Assembly: GCA_030431485.1 (NCBI GenBank)
Contig: JAUIIR010000036.1
Location: 1-39,650 of the forward strand
From: Alphaproteobacteria bacterium
GTDB taxonomy: Bacteria > Pseudomonadota > Alphaproteobacteria > Rhodobacterales > Rhodobacteraceae
Reading direction: 5' to 3'
Length of the DNA stretch: 39,650 nt
A model generated the notes under the pieces. It was not told the DNA's origin. It searched no databases and was given only the letters and a program-made list of their open reading frames with translations. The position numbers and the translations under genes were made by a program. This document shows, in pieces, positions 17,066 to 25,264 of this stretch. Each line of letters begins with the position of its first letter. The first letter of the stretch is position 1.

Positions 17066-18235
17066 TCAGATCACCGGCAAGTCCTGCGGGGCGCGGGTTG
17101 TCAGCAGTTCCGCGCCGCCGGAACGGACGACAATGTTCTCCTCATGCACCATCATCAGGCTCTTGCCGTAAGACAGAGAAGGTTCCAGCGTCAGTACCAT
17201 TCCATCTTCCAGCACGGTCTCGTCGAAGGCTGCGTGCGACGGCTGTTCGGTCAGTTGCATCCCCAGCCCGTGCCCCAACCGCCCGATGTCGCCACCAGAG
17301 GGGTCCATCTCGGCAATGATGCCCGACATTGCGCGAAAGAGGTCGCGGCAGGTGTTGCCGGGCCGGGCCGCTGCCAGCCCTGCCTCGGTCGCACGCCAGA
17401 GCGTGTCGTGGGCGCGGCGGGCCATGTCATCCGCGTGGCCGATGGCCCAGTTGCGGTCGAAGTCACAAAAATAGCCGTCCCAGGTGCACCCGGTGTCCAG
17501 CATGAGTATGTCACCCGCCTGAAGCGGGCGACGGTTGGGGGGCGAGATGACGTCGCCATAGCCGCCGGGCGCCGATGCGCCCACCACATACGGAGCGTCG
17601 TCCGCGCCCTGAGTCAGCGCCTCGCGCCGAAAGGTGCGAAACACATCCTCAAACGGCATCCCCTCGGCCACGATCTCGGGCACGCGGGCAAAAGTGGCCG
17701 AGCCGATTGCGCAGATATGGCGCAGCTTTTCGATCTCGGCAGGGGACTTTACCTTGCGCAGGCCCTGCACAAGACGCGTGGCGTCGGCAACGTGCAGCCC
17801 CATCAGGTTGTCCATCAGGCGTTCCCAATCGCCAAGCGGCATCCGGAGCGAGGTTTCATGGCCCTTCATCACGCCGATGGTCTCGCTGTCCCTTGCAAGC
17901 GGCCCGAGGAGGTCGGTCAAAAGACTGATGCCGTCATCTTCGGGGCAGGGGGCCGACCAGGTTCGAATATCGTCAAGCCAGGATCGTCGCATCAGTTCCG
18001 CGCCGATCTCGGGGATCACCGCGACAGGCTTGCCCGAAGCCGGGACAAAGACGAACCAGGGCCGCGTCGGGCTTTGCCAGAACAAGGTCTGGAAACCCGT
18101 GAAATAGCGCACGTCCGGTTCGGTCATCAAAAGGAGGCCGGCCAGGCCTGCCTTGGCCATCCCTGCCTGCGCCTTATCGGTGCGGGCGGCGAACTCCGTA
18201 TCTGGGAAACCCCGTTCAGGCGCTTTAGGCCGCAT
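17066..18235 (-). CDS. M24-family metallopeptidase (Xaa-Pro dipeptidase-like) with intact metal site
   Basis: This is a 389-residue pita-bread-fold hydrolase. Unlike the M24 protein at 9584, it keeps the metal ligands: two aspartates in LDTGCTWDGYFCDFDR, histidine in GHGLGMQLTE, and glutamates in LTLEPS and HEENIVV. It is therefore probably a working metalloenzyme that hydrolyses an amide or imide bond next to a cyclic or N-substituted residue. The N-terminal creatinase-like domain has RYFTGFQTLFWQSPTRPWF. The ATG overlaps the end of the diaminopropionate ammonia-lyase gene by 11 bp. It is the last gene of an M20 / ammonia-lyase / M24 operon. Substrate is unknown. Confidence 0.82.
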   Translation of the reverse strand: MRPKAPERGFPDTEFAARTDKAQAGMAKAGLAGLLLMTEPDVRYFTGFQTLFWQSPTRPWFVFVPASGKPVAVIPEIGAELMRRSWLDDIRTWSAPCPEDDGISLLTDLLGPLARDSETIGVMKGHETSLRMPLGDWERLMDNLMGLHVADATRLVQGLRKVKSPAEIEKLRHICAIGSATFARVPEIVAEGMPFEDVFRTFRREALTQGADDAPYVVGASAPGGYGDVISPPNRRPLQAGDILMLDTGCTWDGYFCDFDRNWAIGHADDMARRAHDTLWRATEAGLAAARPGNTCRDLFRAMSGIIAEMDPSGGDIGRLGHGLGMQLTEQPSHAAFDETVLEDGMVLTLEPSLSYGKSLMMVHEENIVVRSGGAELLTTRAPQDLPVI

Positions 18236-19418
18236 CGCGCCCCTCCATTATCATGGCGAAAATCGCCGGGTCGGTAACACCCTCGGACCCGATCAACAGG
18301 ACTTGCGATTGCGCATCAAGGCCAAGCTTGGCGGAAAGCTCTGCATCCGCACGCGCAGCGATCAGCGCCGCCAGACCCGCGACCGCACTTTCGCCTGCCT
18401 CGATCTCGGGATCCCCCGGCAGTGGCCGGGCCAGCAGCCGAACGGCGGGCGCCACGACGCTTTCAGGGATGGTCAGGAAGTCGGACGCTTCATCGGACAG
18501 TATTTCCCAGGCGAGCGGTGACGGTTCGCCGCAAGACAGGCCGGCCATAAGGGTCTCTTGTTCGATGGCCACAGAGGTCGGAGCGCCCGCCTTGGCGCTT
18601 TCGTAAAGACAGCCGGCCAGTTCCGGTTCGACGATTACCACACGCGGGGCGTTGTCGCGCCAATACTGGCGCAGCCCGGCGGCGACACCGGCTGCAAGAC
18701 CACCGACGCCGCCCTGCAGAAAGACGTGTGACGGGGCTTCGGCCATGGATTCGCAGATCTCGCGGGTCATCACGCCATAGCCCGCCATCACGTCACGTGG
18801 CGGTTGGGAGTAGCCAGGCCAGGACGTGTCAGAGACGACGAACCACCCGTTGGCTTCGGCCTCGCTCTTGGCGAGGTCGACCGAGTCATCATAATCGCCG
18901 TCGATGCGAATAACCGTGGCGCCCAGATCGCGCATTGCGTCAGCCCGGCCCTCGCTGACCTCGGCGTGGATGTAGATGCGGCATGGCGCGCCGAAGCGTC
19001 GGCACCCCCAGGCAAGCGACCGGCCGTGATTACCATCCGTCGCCGAGACCAGTGTGATCTTCGCCGATTCGTCGCGGTACTTGCCGTTGCGGATGTCCGC
19101 AAGGCTGACCTCTTGTCCGAGACGACTGGATATCTCGCGCTGAAGAACACGCAGGGCAGCATAGGAGCCGCCAAGTGCTTTGAAACTGCCAAGTCCGAAA
19201 CGAGGACCCTCATGCTTGTAGAGTATTCCGGCAACACCGATTCGGTTGGCCAGCGCGGAAAGCGAAACCAGCGGCGTGGGCGCATAGCCTTCCCACTCAA
19301 TGATCTCGCTTTGAGCGGTGGAGAAATCCTCGGACGTAAGAACACTGTGTGCGGCAGCGCCGTTGCTGCGGCGGGCGGCCACGTGATTGATCCTGGCGTG
19401 GGGAAGTAGGTCGGTCAT
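18225..19418 (-). CDS. dpaL: Diaminopropionate ammonia-lyase-like PLP enzyme
   Basis: This 397-residue fold-type-II PLP enzyme has the expected lysine in GLGSFKALGGSY, the ATDGNHGRSLAWG asparagine loop, and the run DYDDSVDLAKSEAEANGW, VVSDTSWPGY typical of YgeX/DpaL. The family converts D- or L-2,3-diaminopropionate to pyruvate and two ammonia. The start is the ATG of MTDLLPHARINHV, which overlaps the M20 gene by 4 bp (ATGA); upstream in-frame sequence lies inside that gene. Placed between an amidohydrolase and a peptidase, it probably works on the deacylated diamino acid. Threonine dehydratase-like activity is the main alternative. Confidence 0.85.
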   Translation of the reverse strand: MTDLLPHARINHVAARRSNGAAAHSVLTSEDFSTAQSEIIEWEGYAPTPLVSLSALANRIGVAGILYKHEGPRFGLGSFKALGGSYAALRVLQREISSRLGQEVSLADIRNGKYRDESAKITLVSATDGNHGRSLAWGCRRFGAPCRIYIHAEVSEGRADAMRDLGATVIRIDGDYDDSVDLAKSEAEANGWFVVSDTSWPGYSQPPRDVMAGYGVMTREICESMAEAPSHVFLQGGVGGLAAGVAAGLRQYWRDNAPRVVIVEPELAGCLYESAKAGAPTSVAIEQETLMAGLSCGEPSPLAWEILSDEASDFLTIPESVVAPAVRLLARPLPGDPEIEAGESAVAGLAALIAARADAELSAKLGLDAQSQVLLIGSEGVTDPAIFAMIMEGRDAA

Positions 19419-20566
19419 GCTTGATCCGTTCTTGCTGGGAGGCGGTCCCTCACCAGCGCCGCCCAGAAGTCGGAGCCGATGGGCAGGAGCGCATCGTTGA
19501 AATCGTAATTTGCGGCATGAAGCGGCTGCCCATGCGGGCCCTCGGTTCCGTTCCCAAGCAGCAGGAAACAACCCGGCACGGCGGCGGCGAAATGGGCAAA
19601 ATCCTCCGAGAAACTCATTGGCGGGCGGTCACCATCGACCGCCAAGCCTGCGTCTCTGGCCGTCCTGACTACGGCGTCGACCGGGCCTTGCGCATTGATC
19701 GCCTCGATGAATTCGGTGTTGAACGTCATCGTCGCGGTCACGCCATGGGTGGCGGCGACGCCGGCGACGATCTGGCGCATGAAATGTTCGACGGCTTTTC
19801 GGTCCTCAGGCAGACGCGCCCGGACGTCGCCTTTTAGCGTTGCATGACCCGGCAGGACGTTCCGTTGTCCGTCGGTCAGAAACTCCGTCACCGACACGAC
19901 GACCCCAGCACCAGGTGCCAGCTTGCGCGACACTACCGTTTGAAGGGCCAGGACCATCTCGGCACCGACCGTGATCGCCTCGACGCCCACATGTGGCATC
20001 GAGGCATGGCCACCCTTGCCCGCAATGGAGATCTCAAAAAGGCTTTCGGAGGCGCAGATCTGACCGACCCGGGTCGATACCTGCCCGACCGGCGCTCCCG
20101 GCAGGTTGTGGATCGCATACACCTCTTCGACCGGAAAACGATCCAGAACCCCGTCGTCGATCATCGCCCTCGCACCCAGCCCGTGTTCCTCGTTCGGCTG
20201 AAACAGGAAGACCACGGTGCCATCGAAATCGCTGCGGCGGGCCAGTTCTTCCGCCGCGCCCAGCAGCATGGTCATATGGCCGTCGTGGCCACAGGCGTGC
20301 ATGACCCCCGGATTCTCGGAGACATAGTCGTGGGTGCTTTTTTCGGTGATCGGCAAGGCGTCCATGTCAGCCCTGAGCCCGATGGCACGATTGCCGGTGC
20401 CGGCCTTGAGAACCCCGACGACGCCCACGCCCTCATGCACCTCGATGCCAAGCCCGCGCAGATGCGCCGCGACCTTCGCTTTGGTGCGGTGTTCCTGAAA
20501 GCCCAGCTCTGGATCGCGGTGGAATCCATGCCTGAGCGCAACCAGCTTCTCCGAGGTCCTATCCAT
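19415..20566 (-). CDS. M20-family amidohydrolase (hippurate hydrolase / N-acyl amino-acid deacylase type)
   Basis: This 383-residue metallohydrolase shows the M20D motifs: MHACGHDGHMTMLLGAAEEL (metal-binding cysteine/histidines), FQPNEEHGLGARAMIDDG (catalytic glutamate) and, near the end, SFSEDFAHFAAAVPG. The dimerisation domain includes KGGHASMPHVGVEAI. It would remove an N-acyl or amide group from an amino acid. GGGAGAG precedes the ATG by a short spacer. It is the first gene of the unit leading into dpaL and the M24 metallopeptidase, so its likely substrate is an N-acylated diamino acid, by inference. Confidence 0.85.
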   Translation of the reverse strand: MDRTSEKLVALRHGFHRDPELGFQEHRTKAKVAAHLRGLGIEVHEGVGVVGVLKAGTGNRAIGLRADMDALPITEKSTHDYVSENPGVMHACGHDGHMTMLLGAAEELARRSDFDGTVVFLFQPNEEHGLGARAMIDDGVLDRFPVEEVYAIHNLPGAPVGQVSTRVGQICASESLFEISIAGKGGHASMPHVGVEAITVGAEMVLALQTVVSRKLAPGAGVVVSVTEFLTDGQRNVLPGHATLKGDVRARLPEDRKAVEHFMRQIVAGVAATHGVTATMTFNTEFIEAINAQGPVDAVVRTARDAGLAVDGDRPPMSFSEDFAHFAAAVPGCFLLLGNGTEGPHGQPLHAANYDFNDALLPIGSDFWAALVRDRLPARTDQA

Positions 20567-20736
20567 GCGACTCTCCCTTGCCCGACGGGGCCGAAAGTAG
20601 ACAAGCCGGTGGATTATTGGCGTCGAATTCCGGTGTGATCGCGATCAAAATCGTCTGAATCTCCAGGTTCGGCGCCGAGTCCCCACAGGCCCAATCGCGG
20701 ATGCCGGTTTGCCACCCGCAATCAAAGACGATTGGT

Positions 20737-21480
20737 TTAGCGGTTCACAACGGCCTTTGCCGAGAACTCGGCAAGTTCTCCGCGCCAGATCTGACGACCA
20801 AAGCAGAACGGCTGATTGGCCGCGTCGCGAATGACCTGTTCCAGTTCGATCCCGGCCTGATGCGTCGTCACGCCCAAAAGCGCCGCCTCCTCCGGAGCTA
20901 TCGCGCGCATCCTGATGACCACATCGCCAACGCGCGCTGACAGGCCATAGTGATCTTCTAGCAATTGCGTGGTCGACTGTCTCAGGTCTTGCTCCAGTAG
21001 ATCCGGGCACCGACGGGCGATGACGTATTCCGTTTCAAGCAGCGTCGGATGACCATTCATTGTGAATAGCCGCGTATACTCGAAGAGTCTCTCGCCGACC
21101 GACACATCAAGGAGACCTGATAGCGTATCACTGGCCGGGATCGGCTTTGCTTGCACCACCTCGATGACCAGATCGGTGCCCAGCCTGTGGGCCTCGGCGG
21201 CGAAGCTTACGCGTTTGCTGATGTCATAGCGCACCCTCTTGGGCGAAACGAAGCGCCCTCTGCGATCTTCGCTGTAGGCCAAGCCCTCGGCCTCGATCGC
21301 TTCGAGCGCACGGCGTGCTGTCATCCGGCTGACTCCGTGCAGGTCTGCCAGCGTCCGTTCCGAAGGCAGGGCGGCATGTTCGCGCAGAACGCCGCTGTGT
21401 ATGTCACCTCGGATACTGTCGACGATCCTGCGAAAGCGGGGCGGACCGTCATCTTTTGTTGATTGGGTCATATGAGTCAC
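20737..21480 (-). CDS. GntR/HutC-family transcriptional regulator (UTRA domain)
   Basis: This 247-residue regulator has a winged helix in about residues 15-75 (LPSERTLADLHGVSRMTARR, then ALEAIEAEGLAYSEDRRGRF) and a UTRA ligand domain in about residues 95-240. The GTG at 21480 is preceded by AAGAAG at a 5-nt spacing; the ATG three codons later is the alternative. It sits between the M20/dpaL/M24 operon, in the same direction 170 bp away, and the divergent EutA-like gene. A textbook HutC-type palindrome lies in the divergent gap, so it probably represses at least the rightward pair and its own gene. Confidence 0.9.
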   Translation of the reverse strand: MTHMTQSTKDDGPPRFRRIVDSIRGDIHSGVLREHAALPSERTLADLHGVSRMTARRALEAIEAEGLAYSEDRRGRFVSPKRVRYDISKRVSFAAEAHRLGTDLVIEVVQAKPIPASDTLSGLLDVSVGERLFEYTRLFTMNGHPTLLETEYVIARRCPDLLEQDLRQSTTQLLEDHYGLSARVGDVVIRMRAIAPEEAALLGVTTHQAGIELEQVIRDAANQPFCFGRQIWRGELAEFSAKAVVNR

Positions 21481-21532
21481 GTGATCTTCTTCACCTTCTT
21501 ACTCCGATTAGGGATATGCACCAAGCCAACTC

Positions 21533-21544
21533 TGGTATATACCA
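21533..21544. promoter_or_regulatory. GntR/HutC-type operator palindrome
   Basis: TGGTATATACCA is a perfect 12-bp palindrome 29 bp before the EutA-like start at 21574 and 53 bp before the divergent gntR start. HutC-subfamily regulators bind GT-N-AC palindromes of exactly this kind (for example TGGTCTAGACCA for DasR/NagR-type proteins). It very likely is the binding site of the adjacent GntR protein. Confidence 0.7.
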
Positions 21545-21573
21545 ACTAGGAATCAGGCATTGGAGACCCTTCC

Positions 21574-22338
21574 ATGTTCGACCCCATGCATTTCGAGGAA
21601 CTGCCATTCAAGCTTGATAACGGTTTGGGTGCACGGGCGCGTTTCGGACTAATAATCCTGCAAAGCGACCAAACCGCCGAGTACGAATTTGCCACTTTGC
21701 TGCGTGGCGAGGGCGTGGCGCGGTATCATGCGCGCATTCCCAACGCGATGGAGGTTACGCCGGAAACGCTCCGGGATATGGAACGGGACATGCCGGTGGC
21801 AGCCGCGCTACTGCCCCCGTCGTTCGGATTTGACGCCATCGGCTATTGCTGCACGTCGGGCGCGACCATGATCGGCGAAGGTCGGGTGGATGAAATCATC
21901 CGCAGCATCCATCCGGGTGCGAAAACCACCAACCCGCTGACCGCCTGCAAGGCAGCGTTAGCCGCGCTTGGCGCACGGCGTTTCGCGCTCGTCACGCCTT
22001 ATCCTCCGTCGGTTACATCTAAAATGCAGCGCAACCTCGCGGATGCAGGGTTCGAAACGGGTGCGGTGGCCTCGTTCAACCAGTCCGACGACTTCACCGT
22101 CGCGCGGATCAGTTCCGACAGCATCCTTGACGCCATTCTTGCGGTTGGTCGGCGCGAGCGCTGCGCTGCGGTCTTTGTCTCCTGTACCAGCCTGCGTGTT
22201 CTACCCGTGATCGCCGAAGCCGAGAAGCAAATTGGCAAACCGGTGATCTCGAGCAATCAGGCCACGGCCTGGCACCTGATGCGCCTCGTCGGGCTCGGCG
22301 ACCGGCCCGAAGGGGCCGGCCGCCTTTTTCAGCACTGA
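21574..22338 (+). CDS. Second EutA-like Asp/Glu racemase-superfamily enzyme
   Basis: This 254-residue protein has the same two-cysteine plan as the paralogue at 8790: GYCCTSGATMIGE around residue 92 and VSCTSLRVLPVIAEAE around residue 206, followed by GKPVISSNQATAW. Both catalytic cysteines are therefore present. GGAG lies 8 nt before the ATG. It belongs to the maleate isomerase / arylmalonate decarboxylase / EutA group, with isomerase, racemase or decarboxylase activity on an acidic substrate. It is followed 28 bp later by the flavoprotein gene and is controlled by the GntR operator just upstream. Confidence 0.78.
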   Translation: MFDPMHFEELPFKLDNGLGARARFGLIILQSDQTAEYEFATLLRGEGVARYHARIPNAMEVTPETLRDMERDMPVAAALLPPSFGFDAIGYCCTSGATMIGEGRVDEIIRSIHPGAKTTNPLTACKAALAALGARRFALVTPYPPSVTSKMQRNLADAGFETGAVASFNQSDDFTVARISSDSILDAILAVGRRERCAAVFVSCTSLRVLPVIAEAEKQIGKPVISSNQATAWHLMRLVGLGDRPEGAGRLFQH

Positions 22339-22366
22339 GTTCAACCAATGCGGCAGGAAAGTGATC

Positions 22367-24817
22367 ATGTCGAAGCCCCTACCCAGTCATGCACAAGTCG
22401 TCATCATCGGTGGTGGCATCCACGGCTGCTCCGTTGCCTATCATCTTGCCAAGGAGGGCTGGAAGGATGTCGTGTTGCTGGAGCGCAAACAGCTTACCTC
22501 GGGCACCACATGGCATGCGGCGGGCCTGGTCGGCCAGTTGCAGGGCAGCCATGCGACGACGGCTTTCGCGAAGTACGGGATCGAGCTTTTGCAGGATATC
22601 GAGGCCGAGACGGGTCAGAATCCCGGCTACCGCCGCTCTGGCTCCATCTCCATCGCGATAAACGACGAGCGGCTGGCCGAGCTGAAGCGCAAGGCGGATT
22701 TCGCCTCGCTCTTCGGTATCGAGGCCAGCTATCTGACCGCAGCCGAAATCGCTGAGCGCTGGTCGTTGATGAACCCGGAAGGCGTGCTCGGCGGTATCTA
22801 CATGCCGAGCGACGGTTCGGCCAACCCAATCGACCTGACCACCGCCCTGGCCAAGGGCGCGCGAATGCACGGGGCGCAGATCTTCGAGCATGTCAAGGTC
22901 GAGGCGGTCGAGGTCGAGGGCGGCCGCGCGCGAGCCGTGCGCACCGAACAAGGCCGCATCACCGCCGATGTCGTGGTGAACTGCGGTGGCATGTGGGCGC
23001 GCGAGTTGGGCCGACAGAACGGTGTGGGCGTTCCGCTTCATGCGTGTGAACACTATTACCTCGTCACCGAACCGATTGCCGATCTGCCTAGCGACCTGCC
23101 GGTTCTGCGTTCCTACTGCGACGGCACTTATTGGAAGGAGGATGCGGGCAAGCTGCTCTTCGGCTTCGCCCATTTTCACCCCAAAGCCTGGGGAATGAAC
23201 GGCATTCCGGAATCCTTCTGTTTCGACAGCCTGCCCTTCATCGAAGAGGATGTGATGGATGTGCTGGAACTGGCGATGAACCGTGTTCCGATCCTTCAGG
23301 ACGTCGGCATCCGCACCTTCTTCAACGGGCCGGAAAGCTACTCCCACGATGGCCGGTTCACGCTGGGAGAAGCGCCTGACGTCAAGGACTACTATGTCCT
23401 GGCCGGGGTGAACTCCACGGGCATCCAGTCGGGCCCCGGCGCGGGCCGGGCGCTCGCGCAGTGGATCATGAAGGGCCATCCGCCGATGGACCTCAGCGAG
23501 ATGGACCCCAAGCGCTGCGAGGAATTCCAGACCCGCGATCCCTATCTGCGCGAACGCTGCGCCGAAACACTGGTGCTGACCTACGCGATGCACTGGCCGG
23601 GCCGTCAGCGCGAAAGCGCGCGCAACCTGCGGCGGACGCCGTTCTATCACGCGATGAAGGCGCGCGGCGCCTGCTATGCCGAGGTGCAGGGCTGGGAGCG
23701 CCCTGGCTGGTTCGCGCCTGAAGGCGTGACGCCGGAATACGACTACAGCTTTGGCCGCCCGAGCTGGTTCCCCCATGCGCATGCCGAACAGAAAGCCGCG
23801 CGTGAGGCGGTGGCGATGTTCGACTATTCGATGCTGGGCAAGCTGATGGTCGAGGGCAAGGATGCCGAGGCCTTCCTGCAACGTGTCTGCACAAACGATA
23901 TGGCGCTGCCGGTGGGCCGGGTCGCCTATACGCTGATGCTGAACGAACGCGGCGGCATCGAAAGCGATGTAACCGTCGCGCGCCATGCCCAGGACGCCTT
24001 CATGGTGATGAGTTCGATCTCGCATACACGGCGCGATTACCTGCATCTGCGCGATGCACTTCTCCCGGATGAGGATGTGCGCCTGCGCGATGCCACCACC
24101 GCCTATGGCGTGCTGTCCCTCGCCGGACCGAAATCGCGTGACCTGTTGGCAAAAGTGACAGAGACCGACGTCTCGAACGAAGGCTTTCCCTTCAACAGCC
24201 TTCGGCATTTCCATATCGGGCACGCGCCGGTCTTTGCACAGCGCCTGTCCTACACGGGCGAGCTTGGATGGGAAGTCTTCGTGACACCCGATTTCGCCGA
24301 ACATGTCTTCGAGGTTCTGGTCGAGGCCGGTGCGGGTCTGGGGCTGAAGCTGGCCGGGAGCGAGGCACTGAACGCGCTACGTATCGAGAAGGGATTCCTT
24401 CACTGGGGCCATGACATGGCCTACAGCGATGCGCCGCACCAGATGGGTCTTGGCTTTGCCTGCAGGCCGAACAAGGAAATCGCGTTTGTCGGCCGGGACG
24501 CCTATCTCGAACGCAAGGCCGCGCAGGCCGGGCCGTTCCTGTGTTTCGTCAAGCTAACCGATCCCAGTCCCCTTCTGCTTCACAACGAGCCAATCCTGCG
24601 CAACGGCAAGGTTGCGGGCTACGTGACGGCGGGCGCGTGGTCATCTTCCCAAGGGGTAGCGGTCGGACTGTGCCTCTTGTCATCACCGGATGGCGAGCCT
24701 GGCAGGCTGGCGTTGGCCAACGGACGCTATACCGTCTTGGTTGAAGGTCGGGAAATCGCCGCAGACATTAGCCTGTCTCCATTCTACGACCCGAAAAGCA
24801 TGCGAATGCTGAGCTAA
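22367..24817 (+). CDS. Dimethylglycine/sarcosine dehydrogenase-like flavoprotein (FAD oxidoreductase-GcvT fusion)
   Basis: This is an 816-residue two-part enzyme. The N-terminal half is a DAO-type flavoprotein with VVIIGGGIHGCSVAYHLAKEG and SGTTWHAAG, where the histidine fits the covalent FAD attachment of dimethylglycine and sarcosine dehydrogenases. The C-terminal half (from about residue 470) is a GcvT/aminomethyltransferase domain (FDYSMLGKLMVEGKDAEAFL, LNALRIEKGF). It would oxidise an N-methyl group and transfer the one-carbon unit to tetrahydrofolate. AGGAAA precedes the ATG at 22367 by about 7 nt; a GTG two codons earlier is less well placed. It is the second gene of the GntR-controlled pair and duplicates the chemistry of SoxBDAG. 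Confidence 0.88.
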   Translation: MSKPLPSHAQVVIIGGGIHGCSVAYHLAKEGWKDVVLLERKQLTSGTTWHAAGLVGQLQGSHATTAFAKYGIELLQDIEAETGQNPGYRRSGSISIAINDERLAELKRKADFASLFGIEASYLTAAEIAERWSLMNPEGVLGGIYMPSDGSANPIDLTTALAKGARMHGAQIFEHVKVEAVEVEGGRARAVRTEQGRITADVVVNCGGMWARELGRQNGVGVPLHACEHYYLVTEPIADLPSDLPVLRSYCDGTYWKEDAGKLLFGFAHFHPKAWGMNGIPESFCFDSLPFIEEDVMDVLELAMNRVPILQDVGIRTFFNGPESYSHDGRFTLGEAPDVKDYYVLAGVNSTGIQSGPGAGRALAQWIMKGHPPMDLSEMDPKRCEEFQTRDPYLRERCAETLVLTYAMHWPGRQRESARNLRRTPFYHAMKARGACYAEVQGWERPGWFAPEGVTPEYDYSFGRPSWFPHAHAEQKAAREAVAMFDYSMLGKLMVEGKDAEAFLQRVCTNDMALPVGRVAYTLMLNERGGIESDVTVARHAQDAFMVMSSISHTRRDYLHLRDALLPDEDVRLRDATTAYGVLSLAGPKSRDLLAKVTETDVSNEGFPFNSLRHFHIGHAPVFAQRLSYTGELGWEVFVTPDFAEHVFEVLVEAGAGLGLKLAGSEALNALRIEKGFLHWGHDMAYSDAPHQMGLGFACRPNKEIAFVGRDAYLERKAAQAGPFLCFVKLTDPSPLLLHNEPILRNGKVAGYVTAGAWSSSQGVAVGLCLLSSPDGEPGRLALANGRYTVLVEGREIAADISLSPFYDPKSMRMLS

Positions 24818-25264
24818 GAGATGGTTCGTATGCGATGGTTGCGGTCTTATTTTGTTGTGGTGCCGCACTTTTCGTGTCGCTCGTGCAGAAGATTGCATAT
24901 TTTGTTTTTGTGCGGCGGAAGTCTCGGGTTCACGGTATAGGGCTTTGGTTAGTCATTTGCGGTTCCCTCGAAGGAGGTTCAATCTTCCGAGGACGCCAGC
25001 CGATTTCAAGCTGATTAATGGAGGAGTGGCCAGGATTTCCAAATATCTTAAGACCTAAAACGCCGCCGCCGTGCGAAACATGTGCAACATGAGAATAGAG
25101 CGCAGCACCATAAGCTTAGAGCAGTATTCAACATATGGATGATCTTGGGTCCGCGAGTATACGCAAAGCACAATAACATAAACTTCATTATGCGTCGTTA
25201 TAGTTAGTGTTGTGATGGTATATTATCGTGTGTATGCTGGATTCCTGTCACGAGGTTCCTCAGC
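24818..25264. other. Gene-free, relatively AT-rich gap at the right end of the catabolic island
   Basis: No credible coding region, RNA gene or terminator could be recognised in these 447 bases. The part from about 25090 to 25240 is clearly richer in A and T than the flanks and has promoter-like stretches such as TATATTAT shortly before the secreted-protein gene. The change in base composition suggests a junction between blocks of different origin. Confidence 0.5.

Noticed and set aside
22379-24304. Very long leftward open frame opposite the DMGDH-like gene
   Set aside because: It is the antisense shadow of a GC-rich gene; the opposite strand has full family motifs, and this one has none.
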